Source: Thermodesulfobacteriota bacterium (GTDB lineage: Bacteria > Desulfobacterota > WTBG01 > CAIYCZ01 > CAIRTM01). Taken from it: a stretch of 64,000 nucleotides of DNA. Position numbers and translations under genes: made by a program. Location: positions 62,001 to 126,000 of the forward strand of contig JAOAHH010000122.1 in the NCBI GenBank assembly GCA_026415325.1, written 5' to 3'. The notes below the pieces were generated by a model. That model was not told the origin of the DNA. It searched no databases and saw nothing but the letters and a program-made list of their open reading frames with translations. This document shows positions 9,055-18,054 of this stretch, piece by piece. Each line of letters starts with the position of its first letter. The stretch's first letter is position 1.

Positions 9055-10425
9055 TTATATGCTTTCAAAAGCAAGATTTTTTTCTTTATATTCCTTCAAT
9101 TTATTACGCAGGGTTCTAATACTGATCCCGAGCGCTCGTGCTGCGTGGGTACGATTGCCGTGCGTTTCTTCTAGTGCCTTGGTAATTAACCGACGCTCCA
9201 TTTCTTCAATCTTCATTGTAGGAAAATTGTCAAAACGAATAGATGATTGCTCTTGATCTTCAAGAATGCAATGCTCTTTTTTAATAATTCCATTTGTGCA
9301 TAACAAAACTGCCCGTTCGATGGTATTCTGTAATTCCCTAACGTTACCGTTCCATGGGCGACTAATCAGCATATCAAGAGCATCGTTGCTAATTTTTTTA
9401 ACTGTTCTTCCATGTTTGTCAGAAAAAAGCTTCAAAAAATGGTCAATCAGGATAGGAATATCCCCCTTGCGTTCTCTAAGTGGGGGGAGCTTTATGGGGA
9501 TTACGTTTAGGCGGTAAAAAAGATCCTCTCTGAATTTGCCTTCAGCTATTGCCTTCTTCAGATCAAGATTTGTTGTTGAAACGACACGCACATCAATTGG
9601 AATGGGCTCTTTTCCACCAATACGGTCTATTTCAAATTCTTGAAGCACACGAAGCAACTTTGCCTGTAAGGTCAGCGACATTTCGCCGATTTCATCAAGG
9701 AGAATGGTACCGCCCTGTGCGAGTTCAAATTTACCGAACTTACGAAATGCTGCTCCAGTAAAGGATCCCTTCTCATGACCAAAAAGTTCGCTTTCAAGAA
9801 GATTATCAGGAATGGCAGCACAATTAACCGCAACAAACGGCCGGTCAGCGCGAGGGCTGCATTCATGAATCAGGCGAGCAATAAGCTCTTTACCTGTACC
9901 ACTTTCGCCTGTTATAAGAACTGTTGCGCTGCTTGCGGCAATTTCACGGGACATTGTAATGATGCGTTGCATTTCTGGATCAGCCGTTATGAGTTCCCGC
10001 CGCTCATGCGCGCTTTTATAAGTTATTTTAAGATTATCAGTTTTCGTTTTTCCAGATACGAGATCAGCTTGTGCAAGTCCGTTTTTAACAATTTCGATCA
10101 GATTTTCAAATGAAAATGGTTTAAGTAAATAATCGCAGGCGCCTTCTTTCATGGCTTCAACTGCATTATCTACTGTCCCAAAAGCGGTAACCACAACAAC
10201 CGGAGTTGTTGGAGATATTTTTTTTACCTCTCGGAGGACTTCAATTCCGTCCATCTTAGGCATTTTTACATCTGTAATTACCATTGAGAATTTTGATCTT
10301 TTCAGATTTGCAACGGCTTCAATGCCATCGGAGCAACACAAGGTTTCAAACCCGGATCTTTTTAATGCTTCAGAAAGTGCAATCCGCATGCCTTCTTCAT
10401 CATCAACAATTAAAATCTTTTCCAT
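9055..10425 (-). CDS. NtrC-family sigma-54 response regulator (FlrC/FleR-like)
   Basis: 456 residues with receiver, AAA+ and Fis-type HTH domains. The receiver has acidic D9/D10 and the phospho-acceptor D52 in 'ITDVKMPKMDG'. The AAA+ core has Walker A 'GESGTGKE' (173-180) and the sigma-54 contact loop 'GSFTGA' (220-225), which is a functional variant of GAFTGA. The C-terminal HTH ends 'ARALGISIRTLRNKLKEY'. Such proteins activate RNA polymerase carrying RpoN; rpoN itself is at 34.7 kb. The cognate kinase gene is immediately upstream and the rod genes immediately downstream, so a role as flagellar class-III type regulator is likely. GAGG precedes the ATG. Confidence 0.93.
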   Translation of the reverse strand: MEKILIVDDEEGMRIALSEALKRSGFETLCCSDGIEAVANLKRSKFSMVITDVKMPKMDGIEVLREVKKISPTTPVVVVTAFGTVDNAVEAMKEGACDYLLKPFSFENLIEIVKNGLAQADLVSGKTKTDNLKITYKSAHERRELITADPEMQRIITMSREIAASSATVLITGESGTGKELIARLIHECSPRADRPFVAVNCAAIPDNLLESELFGHEKGSFTGAAFRKFGKFELAQGGTILLDEIGEMSLTLQAKLLRVLQEFEIDRIGGKEPIPIDVRVVSTTNLDLKKAIAEGKFREDLFYRLNVIPIKLPPLRERKGDIPILIDHFLKLFSDKHGRTVKKISNDALDMLISRPWNGNVRELQNTIERAVLLCTNGIIKKEHCILEDQEQSSIRFDNFPTMKIEEMERRLITKALEETHGNRTHAARALGISIRTLRNKLKEYKEKNLAFESI

Positions 10426-10450
10426 AAAAAAACCTCTTCTAATAAATATG

Positions 10451-11722
10451 CTAATATACGCGAGCGTTCTTTGTTGTTATCTCTATGTTGGTTACAGGGA
10501 ATGAGATCAAAAACGTTGTACCGCGCTTCCGTCTGCTTCTCACTTCAATGGTCCCTTTATGGCTTTCGATGATGTTATGAACAATGGCAAGTCCAAGACC
10601 TGTTCCTTTTTCTTTTGTGGTGTAGAAGGGATTAAAAATTTTATTTATTTCAGTGGGCTCTATGCCGCAGCCCGTATCACTGAAGCTGACCTCCATCCAT
10701 TGTGAGGAACCTTTGGAATCGTCATTATAAAGTTTCATACTAATTATGATGCGGCCCTCATCAGTCATTGCTTGAAGGGCATTGAGCGTAAGGTTTAAAA
10801 AGACCTGTTTTAAAAGGTCGCGATCGCCGGCAATAAATACGATTGGTTTAACGGGTTTAACAACGAGTTCTATACCGTTTTTACTGACAATCGGTCGGAT
10901 AAAGGTGATGAATTCATCTAAAAATTCAGTAAAGTTAATCTGATTTAAAAAAGGCTGTTGTGGACGTGTAAATTGTAAAAGGTTCGAGATAGAATTGTTT
11001 AAACTTTTTACTTCGGTGACAATACGGTCTGCCATATTGCGCAACTCAACACGCTGCTCGAGCTCGTTTCGCAAGATCGATGCAAGCAGTTCAATGCTTC
11101 CCAAAGGATTTCTTACCTCGTGAGCTATTCTGATTGCCATTTCCCCCATTGCCTTTAAGCGTTGATCTCGTTCAAATTGTTGTTCAAGCTTTCTCAGTTG
11201 TGTTTGATCTTGAAAGATGATGAGAATGCCTATTATTTCGCCATGGGCGTCGATAACCGGAGATTTAATAATATGCAGGATACGAATATTATTTTTCTTT
11301 TTTATGAATTCAATCTCCTTAGAATGTACCCGTAAAGGATCATCATCAAAACATTCGTCTAGTTGGACTTTTTTATACCAGTCGCGAAGAGTTGTTGACC
11401 TCATTTCAAGGGGATTAGAACCGGTAATTCTTTCCATTGAGCTATTGCAAAACAAAGGGTTACCTTGGAGATCGGTGACAAGAATTCCGGTAGGGAGACT
11501 TTCAATAATGCTTGAAAGAAAATTTTTAACTTGTTCTTTTTCTTTGAGATTTTTTTCGAGTTGTATGTTTTTTTCTTCAAGCTCAATATTAAGGCGCTTG
11601 ACTTGTTCATGTAGAGAGAGATAGGATTGCTCAAGTTCATAAGCTTTTTTGTTAAACGAAGCAATTGCTGTATTTAATAACTGGACATTGTCTAAATCAG
11701 AAACGTTTCGTGCCGCCTCCAT
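10451..11722 (-). CDS. Soluble PAS-domain histidine kinase (FlrB/FleS-like)
   Basis: 423 residues, no membrane segment. An N-terminal coiled coil (about 25-68) leads to a PAS domain (about 70-185), a HisKA region with phospho-acceptor His201 in 'IRIAHEVRNPLG', and an HATPase domain with N box 'NLTLNALQAM', 'DTGCGIEP' and 'GTGLGLAI'. Cytoplasmic kinases of this type (FleS, FlrB) phosphorylate a sigma-54 activator of flagellar genes in response to assembly state. The partner regulator gene follows after 25 bases. The input signal cannot be read from sequence. Confidence 0.92.
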   Translation of the reverse strand: MEAARNVSDLDNVQLLNTAIASFNKKAYELEQSYLSLHEQVKRLNIELEEKNIQLEKNLKEKEQVKNFLSSIIESLPTGILVTDLQGNPLFCNSSMERITGSNPLEMRSTTLRDWYKKVQLDECFDDDPLRVHSKEIEFIKKKNNIRILHIIKSPVIDAHGEIIGILIIFQDQTQLRKLEQQFERDQRLKAMGEMAIRIAHEVRNPLGSIELLASILRNELEQRVELRNMADRIVTEVKSLNNSISNLLQFTRPQQPFLNQINFTEFLDEFITFIRPIVSKNGIELVVKPVKPIVFIAGDRDLLKQVFLNLTLNALQAMTDEGRIIISMKLYNDDSKGSSQWMEVSFSDTGCGIEPTEINKIFNPFYTTKEKGTGLGLAIVHNIIESHKGTIEVRSRRKRGTTFLISFPVTNIEITTKNARVY

Positions 11723-11769
11723 AACTTCTTCTTTCCTGATTGTATATCAAATTTTTTCATAAGATATTT

Positions 11770-14700
11770 TTAAAGAAGTTTTTGAATCTCATATTGATTG
11801 TTTTTACGCCACTGTATGCTGCTAATTTTAGAACGAGCAATTTCTGATAAAAATGGATCGGAAACTGTCGCGATCATTTCTTGAAAAATGCGGGTTGCAT
11901 TTTCTTCTTTCCCCTGTTTTACTAGTACATCCCCCCATTGTAGATATGCCCATCCCTTAATTTGACTATTTGACGTTTTCTCAATCAAATGTTGAAACGT
12001 TGATTGGGCAGCGCCGTAATCGTTATTTTTTATATAAAAGGAGCCAAGCATTAATATTGCATTATCAATAATATCCTGAATTTCACGACGAGTTGGCTTC
12101 TGTAATTTGTCAGCAGCAGCGAGCATCTTTTTAATGGTTTGAATCCCGTTTGCATAAAGAGAAATTTTGCCAAATGCATCGCCCATGCGAATAAGTGTTC
12201 TCATGTCTCGAAAGGTTAAAGCCTCGCCGTTATGCGTTGCCTGTGTATAGGCAGCGATAGCCTCTTGATAACGTTTTTCATAATAAAAAGAGTCCCCAAG
12301 TACATGATACGCATCGGAAGAAACAGAGTTAAGAAGATTATTACCATAAATAAGAGAAAATAACCGTTCACGACCTGATTCGATATTGCCTTGTGCGATG
12401 TCTACGGAACTTAATAATATAGTTGCCCTTTGAAAACACTCAACGTTGTGATCAGATGAAGAAATTTTTTTGCTTATTAATTCTTTTGCAGCGGTGATTA
12501 AGCCTATTTCTACATAACTTTTTGCAACATCATAATAAAATTGACAGTCGATAATTTGATTTAAAAATACAGTTTCGTTTTTTTTATATGTTTCAATAAC
12601 ATTGGCATAATCACCTTGTTCAACAGCAGTATGAATAATTCGCGTGAGTATTTTTTGTATATTTTCAAAAGATCTTGCATAATACATGCCTTTTTCAGGC
12701 TGCATCATTGATTTTTTAAAATAATCAATTGCCGTTATAAGATCTCCTTTTTTTGCTAATGTAAAGCCGAGTTTGTAATATGATTCGGATAAGATTTCAG
12801 GTGATTTTGTATGCTCTATGATCCATTGATAAGCTTGTTCTGGTTGTTGATATGGATTAAAGCCTTGAAAGGTTAAGCGATCTGCATGAAGACCGGCTAC
12901 ATTAACACCAAGATCAGCGATGCGCATAATCGCCAACAAAGCCTCGTCGGTATCAGGAAACATATCAACGATAAGACCATATATATTCAATGCTTTTTGC
13001 ATATTACCTTCCCATTGATAGGAGTCTGCGATAAAACGAAGTACCTGTCCCGGGTTTTTCTGAGAAGGATAAAGATTAAAAGATAATATAAAAAAAGATC
13101 TTGATTTCTCAAATTTTCCTTTAAAATAGTTTGTTTTCCCCATATTGTTCAAGGTGTCGTATGGGAGAGATAAAATATCTGGCCAACGTTTTAGGGCTTT
13201 ATCATAATAAAATTCTGCACGTTCAAAATCTTTAAGTTCGGCATAGCAATCACCAATTCTGAAAGCAGCTTCACGGGAATAGGGACCGGTTGAGAAATCC
13301 CGACTAAATTGTTCAAACTCCCTTAAAGCATCTTCAAATTTACGTAACCGGAAAAGACATTCGGCAGTCCAATAACGAGCCTCAGCGGCATACACTGATG
13401 TAGGATAGCGCTGTACTACTAAGGGATATTGAGCTGAAGCTTCAATGTACAATTCACTTTTGCGATAACACTGTGCAATTTGAAATAATGCATGGGCAGC
13501 ACGCGAGGATTCGGGATAATGTGCCAACGCTTTTTTATAGGCTTGGAGGGCATCCATGAAATTCTTTAGATCTTGATGCTCTGCCAGAGCATATAAGGCA
13601 TCAGCTATATCAAACAGTATGTATTCTTCAAGACGTGTTGACGGAAAAAGTTTTAATATTTTTTCATAAGCAGAAAGTGCTTTTTGAAACTCACCTACCT
13701 CAAATAGTTTTTTCGCTTTTTGGTACGAGAGTTTTTCCTCTTGATTTGTAATCTGATCTAAGAGATGCGTATCCTCTGCATAAACATAAGGAGGAGATGA
13801 AGTGGTTGAATGTGCAGTGGTAGGAGCCCTCTGCAATATTTCTTGTCCTACTGCATTATTATTAGAAAAACCATATATCGGATTATGAGACGTCAATTGT
13901 GAAGGCAACGTTTCGATGCTCTTTGTTGCATTATCGAAGGCTTTAACGGAAGTTGATTCTACAGGCTTAACCGTTGAAGTGGATAGCTCTGTGTCGGTTA
14001 TATCAATATAAATACGGGGGGGGTTATCAAGAAGTCCATGCGATATTTTAAAATGATTGCCTGCAAGCTCAATAATGCATGAGAGACGCTTTTCGGGCGT
14101 ACTTTTCCATCGTAATCCAACAACGCGTGAAGAAGAAATCTTTTTTTTGGTGAGCGAATAATCCAATATGGAAATAGGTGTATTCCATACAAGTTCTGCT
14201 TCAGAAGAATCTTCGGGACGTACAAACTCATATGCAATAGGCAGACTTAAATCGAACACAATGCGATCGTAGTTTTTGCCAATGCTATGACGTATTTTTT
14301 TTATTAATGCTTGTGATGAAGATTGCTTTTGGGGAATACTCGCAACTTGTTTCTTCAACGTTTCTTTTATTTGGTGACCGGATATTGAAGGAGGCTCAGG
14401 TTGTGGAGAAATTGTATTCAAAACATGCCCTGCACGTTCATTCTCTGGTGAGCTACTTACAACTTTATTTTGAGTGTTATCTCCTTTGATATTGTTTTCA
14501 CTATGAAGTGCGTCTTTATCTTTGTAAACTATTTTTAATGTTTGAATATTAATAGGGCTCGGGAAAGAAAACTGTATATGACTTTGACGGGCATCAGATG
14601 TCAATACATATGTGCTGGGTGTCACTGTAATGATATCTTCCTTATTTATTTGGTAAGGGAAGGAAATAGTATACGATGCATCATATACCGGACGATTCCA

Positions 14701-15159
14701 CCCATTGATCCAATCAATTACAAACGTACATGCACCGTGTTCCTTTTGTACGGATCGCCGCATTATGAATTGCAAGTTAGCGCTTCGAATGTTGTTTTTG
14801 GGTTTGCCATATTCCCAAAATATCCTCTTTCGAGGATAATTTTTAATTGTATATGCAAGATTATTTCCGGCATCATCAGTGACTCGTATTGAATCAATAT
14901 TATTGACACAGAGAAATTTTTTCCCGATAACACTGCCTTCATCATTGTTATGCAAAACAATATGCATGGAAACTTGAACGTCTGCCCATGATCGGGAAGA
15001 AGACGGCAAAATACTGAAAAATGCTGTAATTGGCTGTATTTTTTCATCAAAAGCTAATGTATGAAGGGGAAAACACAAAATAATCAATATAAAGATAAAT
15101 GAGGTGCACCGAATTTGAGGAGTGTGCAGTAGAAGCAATTTATAGATGCTAAAAAACAT
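11770..15159 (-). CDS. Large periplasmic AMIN-like/TPR protein heading flagellar operon
   Basis: 1129 residues. A hydrophobic stretch at about 18-36 looks like a signal peptide or anchor. Residues about 285-395 resemble an AMIN domain ('YDRIVFDLSLPIAYEF' to 'NPPRIYIDI'), a beta-domain that targets proteins to peptidoglycan or secretins. From about 470 to the end there are many TPR units of the BamD/CpoB type ('KALSAYEKILKLFPS', 'DALREFEQF', 'ALNIYGLIVDMFPD'). An N-terminal beta-rich portion (40-215) is unassigned. It is 47 bases upstream of the kinase gene and so heads the operon. A role linking the rod or motor to the cell wall is a guess. Confidence 0.75.
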   Translation of the reverse strand: MFFSIYKLLLLHTPQIRCTSFIFILIILCFPLHTLAFDEKIQPITAFFSILPSSSRSWADVQVSMHIVLHNNDEGSVIGKKFLCVNNIDSIRVTDDAGNNLAYTIKNYPRKRIFWEYGKPKNNIRSANLQFIMRRSVQKEHGACTFVIDWINGWNRPVYDASYTISFPYQINKEDIITVTPSTYVLTSDARQSHIQFSFPSPINIQTLKIVYKDKDALHSENNIKGDNTQNKVVSSSPENERAGHVLNTISPQPEPPSISGHQIKETLKKQVASIPQKQSSSQALIKKIRHSIGKNYDRIVFDLSLPIAYEFVRPEDSSEAELVWNTPISILDYSLTKKKISSSRVVGLRWKSTPEKRLSCIIELAGNHFKISHGLLDNPPRIYIDITDTELSTSTVKPVESTSVKAFDNATKSIETLPSQLTSHNPIYGFSNNNAVGQEILQRAPTTAHSTTSSPPYVYAEDTHLLDQITNQEEKLSYQKAKKLFEVGEFQKALSAYEKILKLFPSTRLEEYILFDIADALYALAEHQDLKNFMDALQAYKKALAHYPESSRAAHALFQIAQCYRKSELYIEASAQYPLVVQRYPTSVYAAEARYWTAECLFRLRKFEDALREFEQFSRDFSTGPYSREAAFRIGDCYAELKDFERAEFYYDKALKRWPDILSLPYDTLNNMGKTNYFKGKFEKSRSFFILSFNLYPSQKNPGQVLRFIADSYQWEGNMQKALNIYGLIVDMFPDTDEALLAIMRIADLGVNVAGLHADRLTFQGFNPYQQPEQAYQWIIEHTKSPEILSESYYKLGFTLAKKGDLITAIDYFKKSMMQPEKGMYYARSFENIQKILTRIIHTAVEQGDYANVIETYKKNETVFLNQIIDCQFYYDVAKSYVEIGLITAAKELISKKISSSDHNVECFQRATILLSSVDIAQGNIESGRERLFSLIYGNNLLNSVSSDAYHVLGDSFYYEKRYQEAIAAYTQATHNGEALTFRDMRTLIRMGDAFGKISLYANGIQTIKKMLAAADKLQKPTRREIQDIIDNAILMLGSFYIKNNDYGAAQSTFQHLIEKTSNSQIKGWAYLQWGDVLVKQGKEENATRIFQEMIATVSDPFLSEIARSKISSIQWRKNNQYEIQKLL

Positions 15160-15344
15160 TTTTGTTCTTATGGTAGACGGTTTTAATCTGTAAAAATGTT
15201 CATTAACTGTACATTAAAGGGTAAAGTGTCAGCATATTGACGCTTGTTAAGACTTTCTTATCTCTAAATATAGCACGATAAGATTAGTGATTTTTATACA
15301 GAGTTGGTTAGTAAATATCGCTGCAATAAAGGAGAGCAATTAAT
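15160..15344. other. Intergenic region upstream of the flagellar operon
   Basis: This is where a promoter for the minus-strand flagellar operon should lie. I find neither a good -24/-12 element (TGGCAC-N5-TTGC) nor a FliA-type element on the minus strand; only weak TTAACA/ACTTTA-like matches. A/T-rich, no hairpin terminator recognised. Confidence 0.4.
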
Positions 15345-15413
15345 ATGCCAAAGGAAATTTACGGAAAAGGCGTGGCAAATGCTATATATATAAAACTTAT
15401 TGATTATACTTAA
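15345..15413 (+). CDS. Possible 22-residue small protein
   Basis: ATG 15345 is preceded by AAAGGAGAG, one of the strongest ribosome binding sites in the window, at good spacing. The frame reads 'MPKEIYGKGVANAIYIKLI' and stops after 22 codons, touching the end of the convergent glycosyltransferase gene by 4 bases. It may be a real small protein, a leader peptide, or the stump of a longer lost gene. No family is recognised, and nothing downstream on the plus strand could be regulated by it before 16850. Confidence 0.3.
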   Translation: MPKEIYGKGVANAIYIKLIDYT

Positions 15414-16615
15414 CTTTTTAAAGTTACTACATCGAGAATATGCATGTATTGGGTAGCGGTAATAGTCCAGTCAAAACGTTCTAATACTAGTTTTCTTGCA
15501 GAAGTACCAAGGAGTTTTCGTTTGTCGGGATTATCAAGTAGATAAATAATATTGTCAGCAAGTGCTCGTTTATTTTGGGGGGGAACCAGTATGCCTGTTG
15601 TATTGTTATCTATAACATCATGTATTGCCGGTAAATCTGACGCAATGACAGCGCAGCCACATCCCATAGCCTCTACCATAACCAATCCAAATCCTTCGGT
15701 ATCACCGGAAGAATCGACAATACTAGGGAAAATGACGATAGATGCGGATTGATAATAAACAGGGAGCATATCATGTGGGACCGGTCCCTCCATATGTATG
15801 TAATTTTCAAGTCTTAGCTCAGCAATTCTCTTTTTTATAACGTGCTCGTCTGGTCCACTTCCAATAATTGTTAGACAAACATCCGGATGTCGGGCGATAA
15901 CAATGGGCATCGCTTCTATAAGAAACATGACCCCTTTTTTGGGAACAAGCCTTCCAACAAATAAAAGATTCTTTGGAACACGTTTTTCAAGACGAGGCAC
16001 AAAAAGCGTTTGCACATCAACACCCATAGGGATAACATGCACCTTATCGTTTGGAATCCCCAACTCAAGAACACTTGTTTTTACAGCATGACTCACAGCA
16101 ATAATTGCTGAACTTGCATGGAGCACGAAACGCTTAGCTGTTTTTGAAAAGGGATCACGAAGTGCGAATATATCACCACCATGTACGGTACATACAAGAG
16201 GTATATTCAATCGGGACATTTTTAAAGCAAGGGCAGCACATAAGCCTTGGGGTAAGATCCAATGTGCATTTATCGCAGAATAATGTGCGGTTTTTAAATG
16301 CCGTAACAGTGCCATAATTTGGGCAAATAAAAAAGGAAAGATAAGGAAACAGGTATAAGGACGGCGACGAATGCGATTAAGTATACCTCCTTCATAGGCA
16401 AGGGTTTCTGCGAATTGAAAACAATATCGAAAACGATGAACATTTAACCCATTCAACTTTTCATTCGTTTTGAGGCCTTTGGCATGGGGAGCGAGAATGG
16501 TAACAGCATAACGCCTCAGGAGACGGACTCCTAGTTCATAAATAAATGGTGGATCAGTGTCTCCGGGAAATCGCGGAAATGTTGATGTTGTTATAAGCAG
16601 ATGTTTTTCATTCAT
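15410..16615 (-). CDS. GT4-family glycosyltransferase
   Basis: 401 residues from ATG 16615, chosen because 'MNEKHLLITTSTFPRFPGD' begins right at the first Rossmann strand; an ATG 13 codons earlier is possible and neither has a good ribosome binding site. The GT-B fold is shown by 'DTDPPFIYELGVRLLR' (N-domain), 'VHGGDIFALRDP', 'FVGRLVPKKGVMFLIEAM' and the retaining GT4 signature 'GFGLVMVEAMGCGCAVIAS' (EX7E). Such enzymes add a sugar from a nucleotide donor to a lipid-linked or LPS acceptor. It is a single gene with no neighbours on its strand, so the acceptor is unknown. Confidence 0.9.
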   Translation of the reverse strand: MNEKHLLITTSTFPRFPGDTDPPFIYELGVRLLRRYAVTILAPHAKGLKTNEKLNGLNVHRFRYCFQFAETLAYEGGILNRIRRRPYTCFLIFPFLFAQIMALLRHLKTAHYSAINAHWILPQGLCAALALKMSRLNIPLVCTVHGGDIFALRDPFSKTAKRFVLHASSAIIAVSHAVKTSVLELGIPNDKVHVIPMGVDVQTLFVPRLEKRVPKNLLFVGRLVPKKGVMFLIEAMPIVIARHPDVCLTIIGSGPDEHVIKKRIAELRLENYIHMEGPVPHDMLPVYYQSASIVIFPSIVDSSGDTEGFGLVMVEAMGCGCAVIASDLPAIHDVIDNNTTGILVPPQNKRALADNIIYLLDNPDKRKLLGTSARKLVLERFDWTITATQYMHILDVVTLKS

Positions 16616-16849
16616 AGGAGCGGCGGTTTTACATGTTCCATGGCAGGACAACATGATAAATTACATCAGCAATGTTTTAATATTGACAATGGTTAATGTG
16701 TATGCGATTAAGGAAACAATGATTTTTATATTGAATAATAAAAAAATGTATCAATTCGTACTTTTCTACAGTAATAGAGGATTGTTGCAGTAGATATAAT
16801 CACATCTTTTGAGGTTATTCGGCTAATTAACTTTTATTTTGGTGAAAAT
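16616..16849. other. Divergent intergenic region, no gene seen
   Basis: A/T-rich region between the divergent glycosyltransferase and lipoprotein genes. It must hold their promoters, but no strong -35/-10 pair stands out. Confidence 0.4.
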
Positions 16850-17647
16850 TTGTCTCCTATAAAACCATATTTAAAAATAATTTGCAATAATCGTTATGTT
16901 TCTATCGTTATGCTAATTTTTTTAGGTATAATTATGGCATGCCGCCCAGATTTTATTATGCCGAGCAATGTTGCAGTAATAACTCAGAGATCGTTAAACA
17001 CATATTGCAATAAAGCAAAACTTGCTATTATTCCTTTTGAAACAGACACCCACCACCCTGATTTGGGTATTAAAATCGGGAAATTATTTGAGGAGGAAAT
17101 AATAAAACGGCGATGCTTTACTGATGTTATCATGATAGAAGAAACACCGTGGGATAAACAGCTAACATTGCAAGGGCAAAAATTGCAAGCAGGGATTGCT
17201 GAAGCTCGTCGCCATAATGCAGATGTTTTATTGTGGGGCATAATAGAGCATATTCTTTATACAACGCTGTCACATACTCGCTTTACAATACAAGCAATTT
17301 TTATCGATGCACATACATCTGAAGTACTCTGGCGCGGTAGGGCAGAGGCTGAGGGGATTCCTGGTGATACATATCTTTTCTGGGGGCAGTACGTTCCTGA
17401 TGAAGCTCCTCCGGTCATGAATTTAATACACCAAATCACTAAAGATATGACTGATGCCATATTTTCTGATCAATTTATAAATATTTCACAGTTCTATAAA
17501 TCGGAAAAGATTGAATCTGTGCGAGGCGAAGAAATGGAGGATCATTCACTAAAAACTGGAAGCGGATCAGAAAAATTTGATATTGAATATGAGAAGGATA
17601 TTCTTGACGGTGCGCTTGAAGAACTTAACACAATTATTGAGCAGTAA
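16850..17647 (+). CDS. CsgG/LpoB-like lipoprotein
   Basis: 265 residues from TTG 16850, with GGTGA just upstream; the nearest in-frame ATG (16910) would leave a very short signal sequence. The signal ends in a lipobox-like 'GIIMAC', putting the lipidated Cys near 31. The body shows the fold pattern of CsgG/LpoB/FlgO-type periplasmic proteins: 'KLAIIPFET', then a helix, 'ADVLLWGIIEHI' and a beta strand pair ending 'TSEVLWRG'. The last 50 residues are acidic and probably disordered. It is followed by two membrane protein genes. A similar domain is fused to LptA at 32.7 kb. Confidence 0.7.
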   Translation: MSPIKPYLKIICNNRYVSIVMLIFLGIIMACRPDFIMPSNVAVITQRSLNTYCNKAKLAIIPFETDTHHPDLGIKIGKLFEEEIIKRRCFTDVIMIEETPWDKQLTLQGQKLQAGIAEARRHNADVLLWGIIEHILYTTLSHTRFTIQAIFIDAHTSEVLWRGRAEAEGIPGDTYLFWGQYVPDEAPPVMNLIHQITKDMTDAIFSDQFINISQFYKSEKIESVRGEEMEDHSLKTGSGSEKFDIEYEKDILDGALEELNTIIEQ

Positions 17648-17687
17648 AGATGGTTAATTGAATCATAATTTTTATAAGGTTTAGCAT

Positions 17688-18038
17688 ATGACGTATATAA
17701 TATTTACTATATCTATTTTATTAAATGCCCTTGCCAATATTTTAATGAAAGTTGGAGCGCTCAAGCCGAAACAAGTTCACGGAATGTGGGATGTTTTTTT
17801 AAATATGGCATGCAATCCGATCATACTTGCTGGTATTGTATGTTTCGCGCTTGGTTTAGCCGCGTACAATTATGTATTAATAAAAATAAACCTCAGCGTC
17901 GCATATCCCATAAATACTAGCGTCGGATATATTCTTGTTATACTTGCTTCATGGCTATTTCTCAAGGAGACCATCACTGCCATGCAGTTTGGGGGTATAG
18001 GTTTAATTATTATCGGTGTGTGGATGGTTGCTCGATAA
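17688..18038 (+). CDS. SMR/EamA-type small transporter
   Basis: 116 residues with four membrane helices, matching the size and pattern of small multidrug resistance proteins and ArnE-type lipid flippase subunits: 'LLNALANILMKVGA' in helix 1, 'AYNYVLIKINLSVAYPINTSVGYI' split over helices 2-3, and 'LGGIGLI'-like helix 4 ('FGGIGLIIIGVWMVA'). Placement next to a UbiA-family prenyl-phosphate enzyme favours movement of a polyprenyl-phosphate-linked sugar rather than drug export. The downstream gene starts 17 bases after the stop. Confidence 0.8.
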   Translation: MTYIIFTISILLNALANILMKVGALKPKQVHGMWDVFLNMACNPIILAGIVCFALGLAAYNYVLIKINLSVAYPINTSVGYILVILASWLFLKETITAMQFGGIGLIIIGVWMVAR

Positions 18039-18054
18039 ATATCGAGGTTCATAT

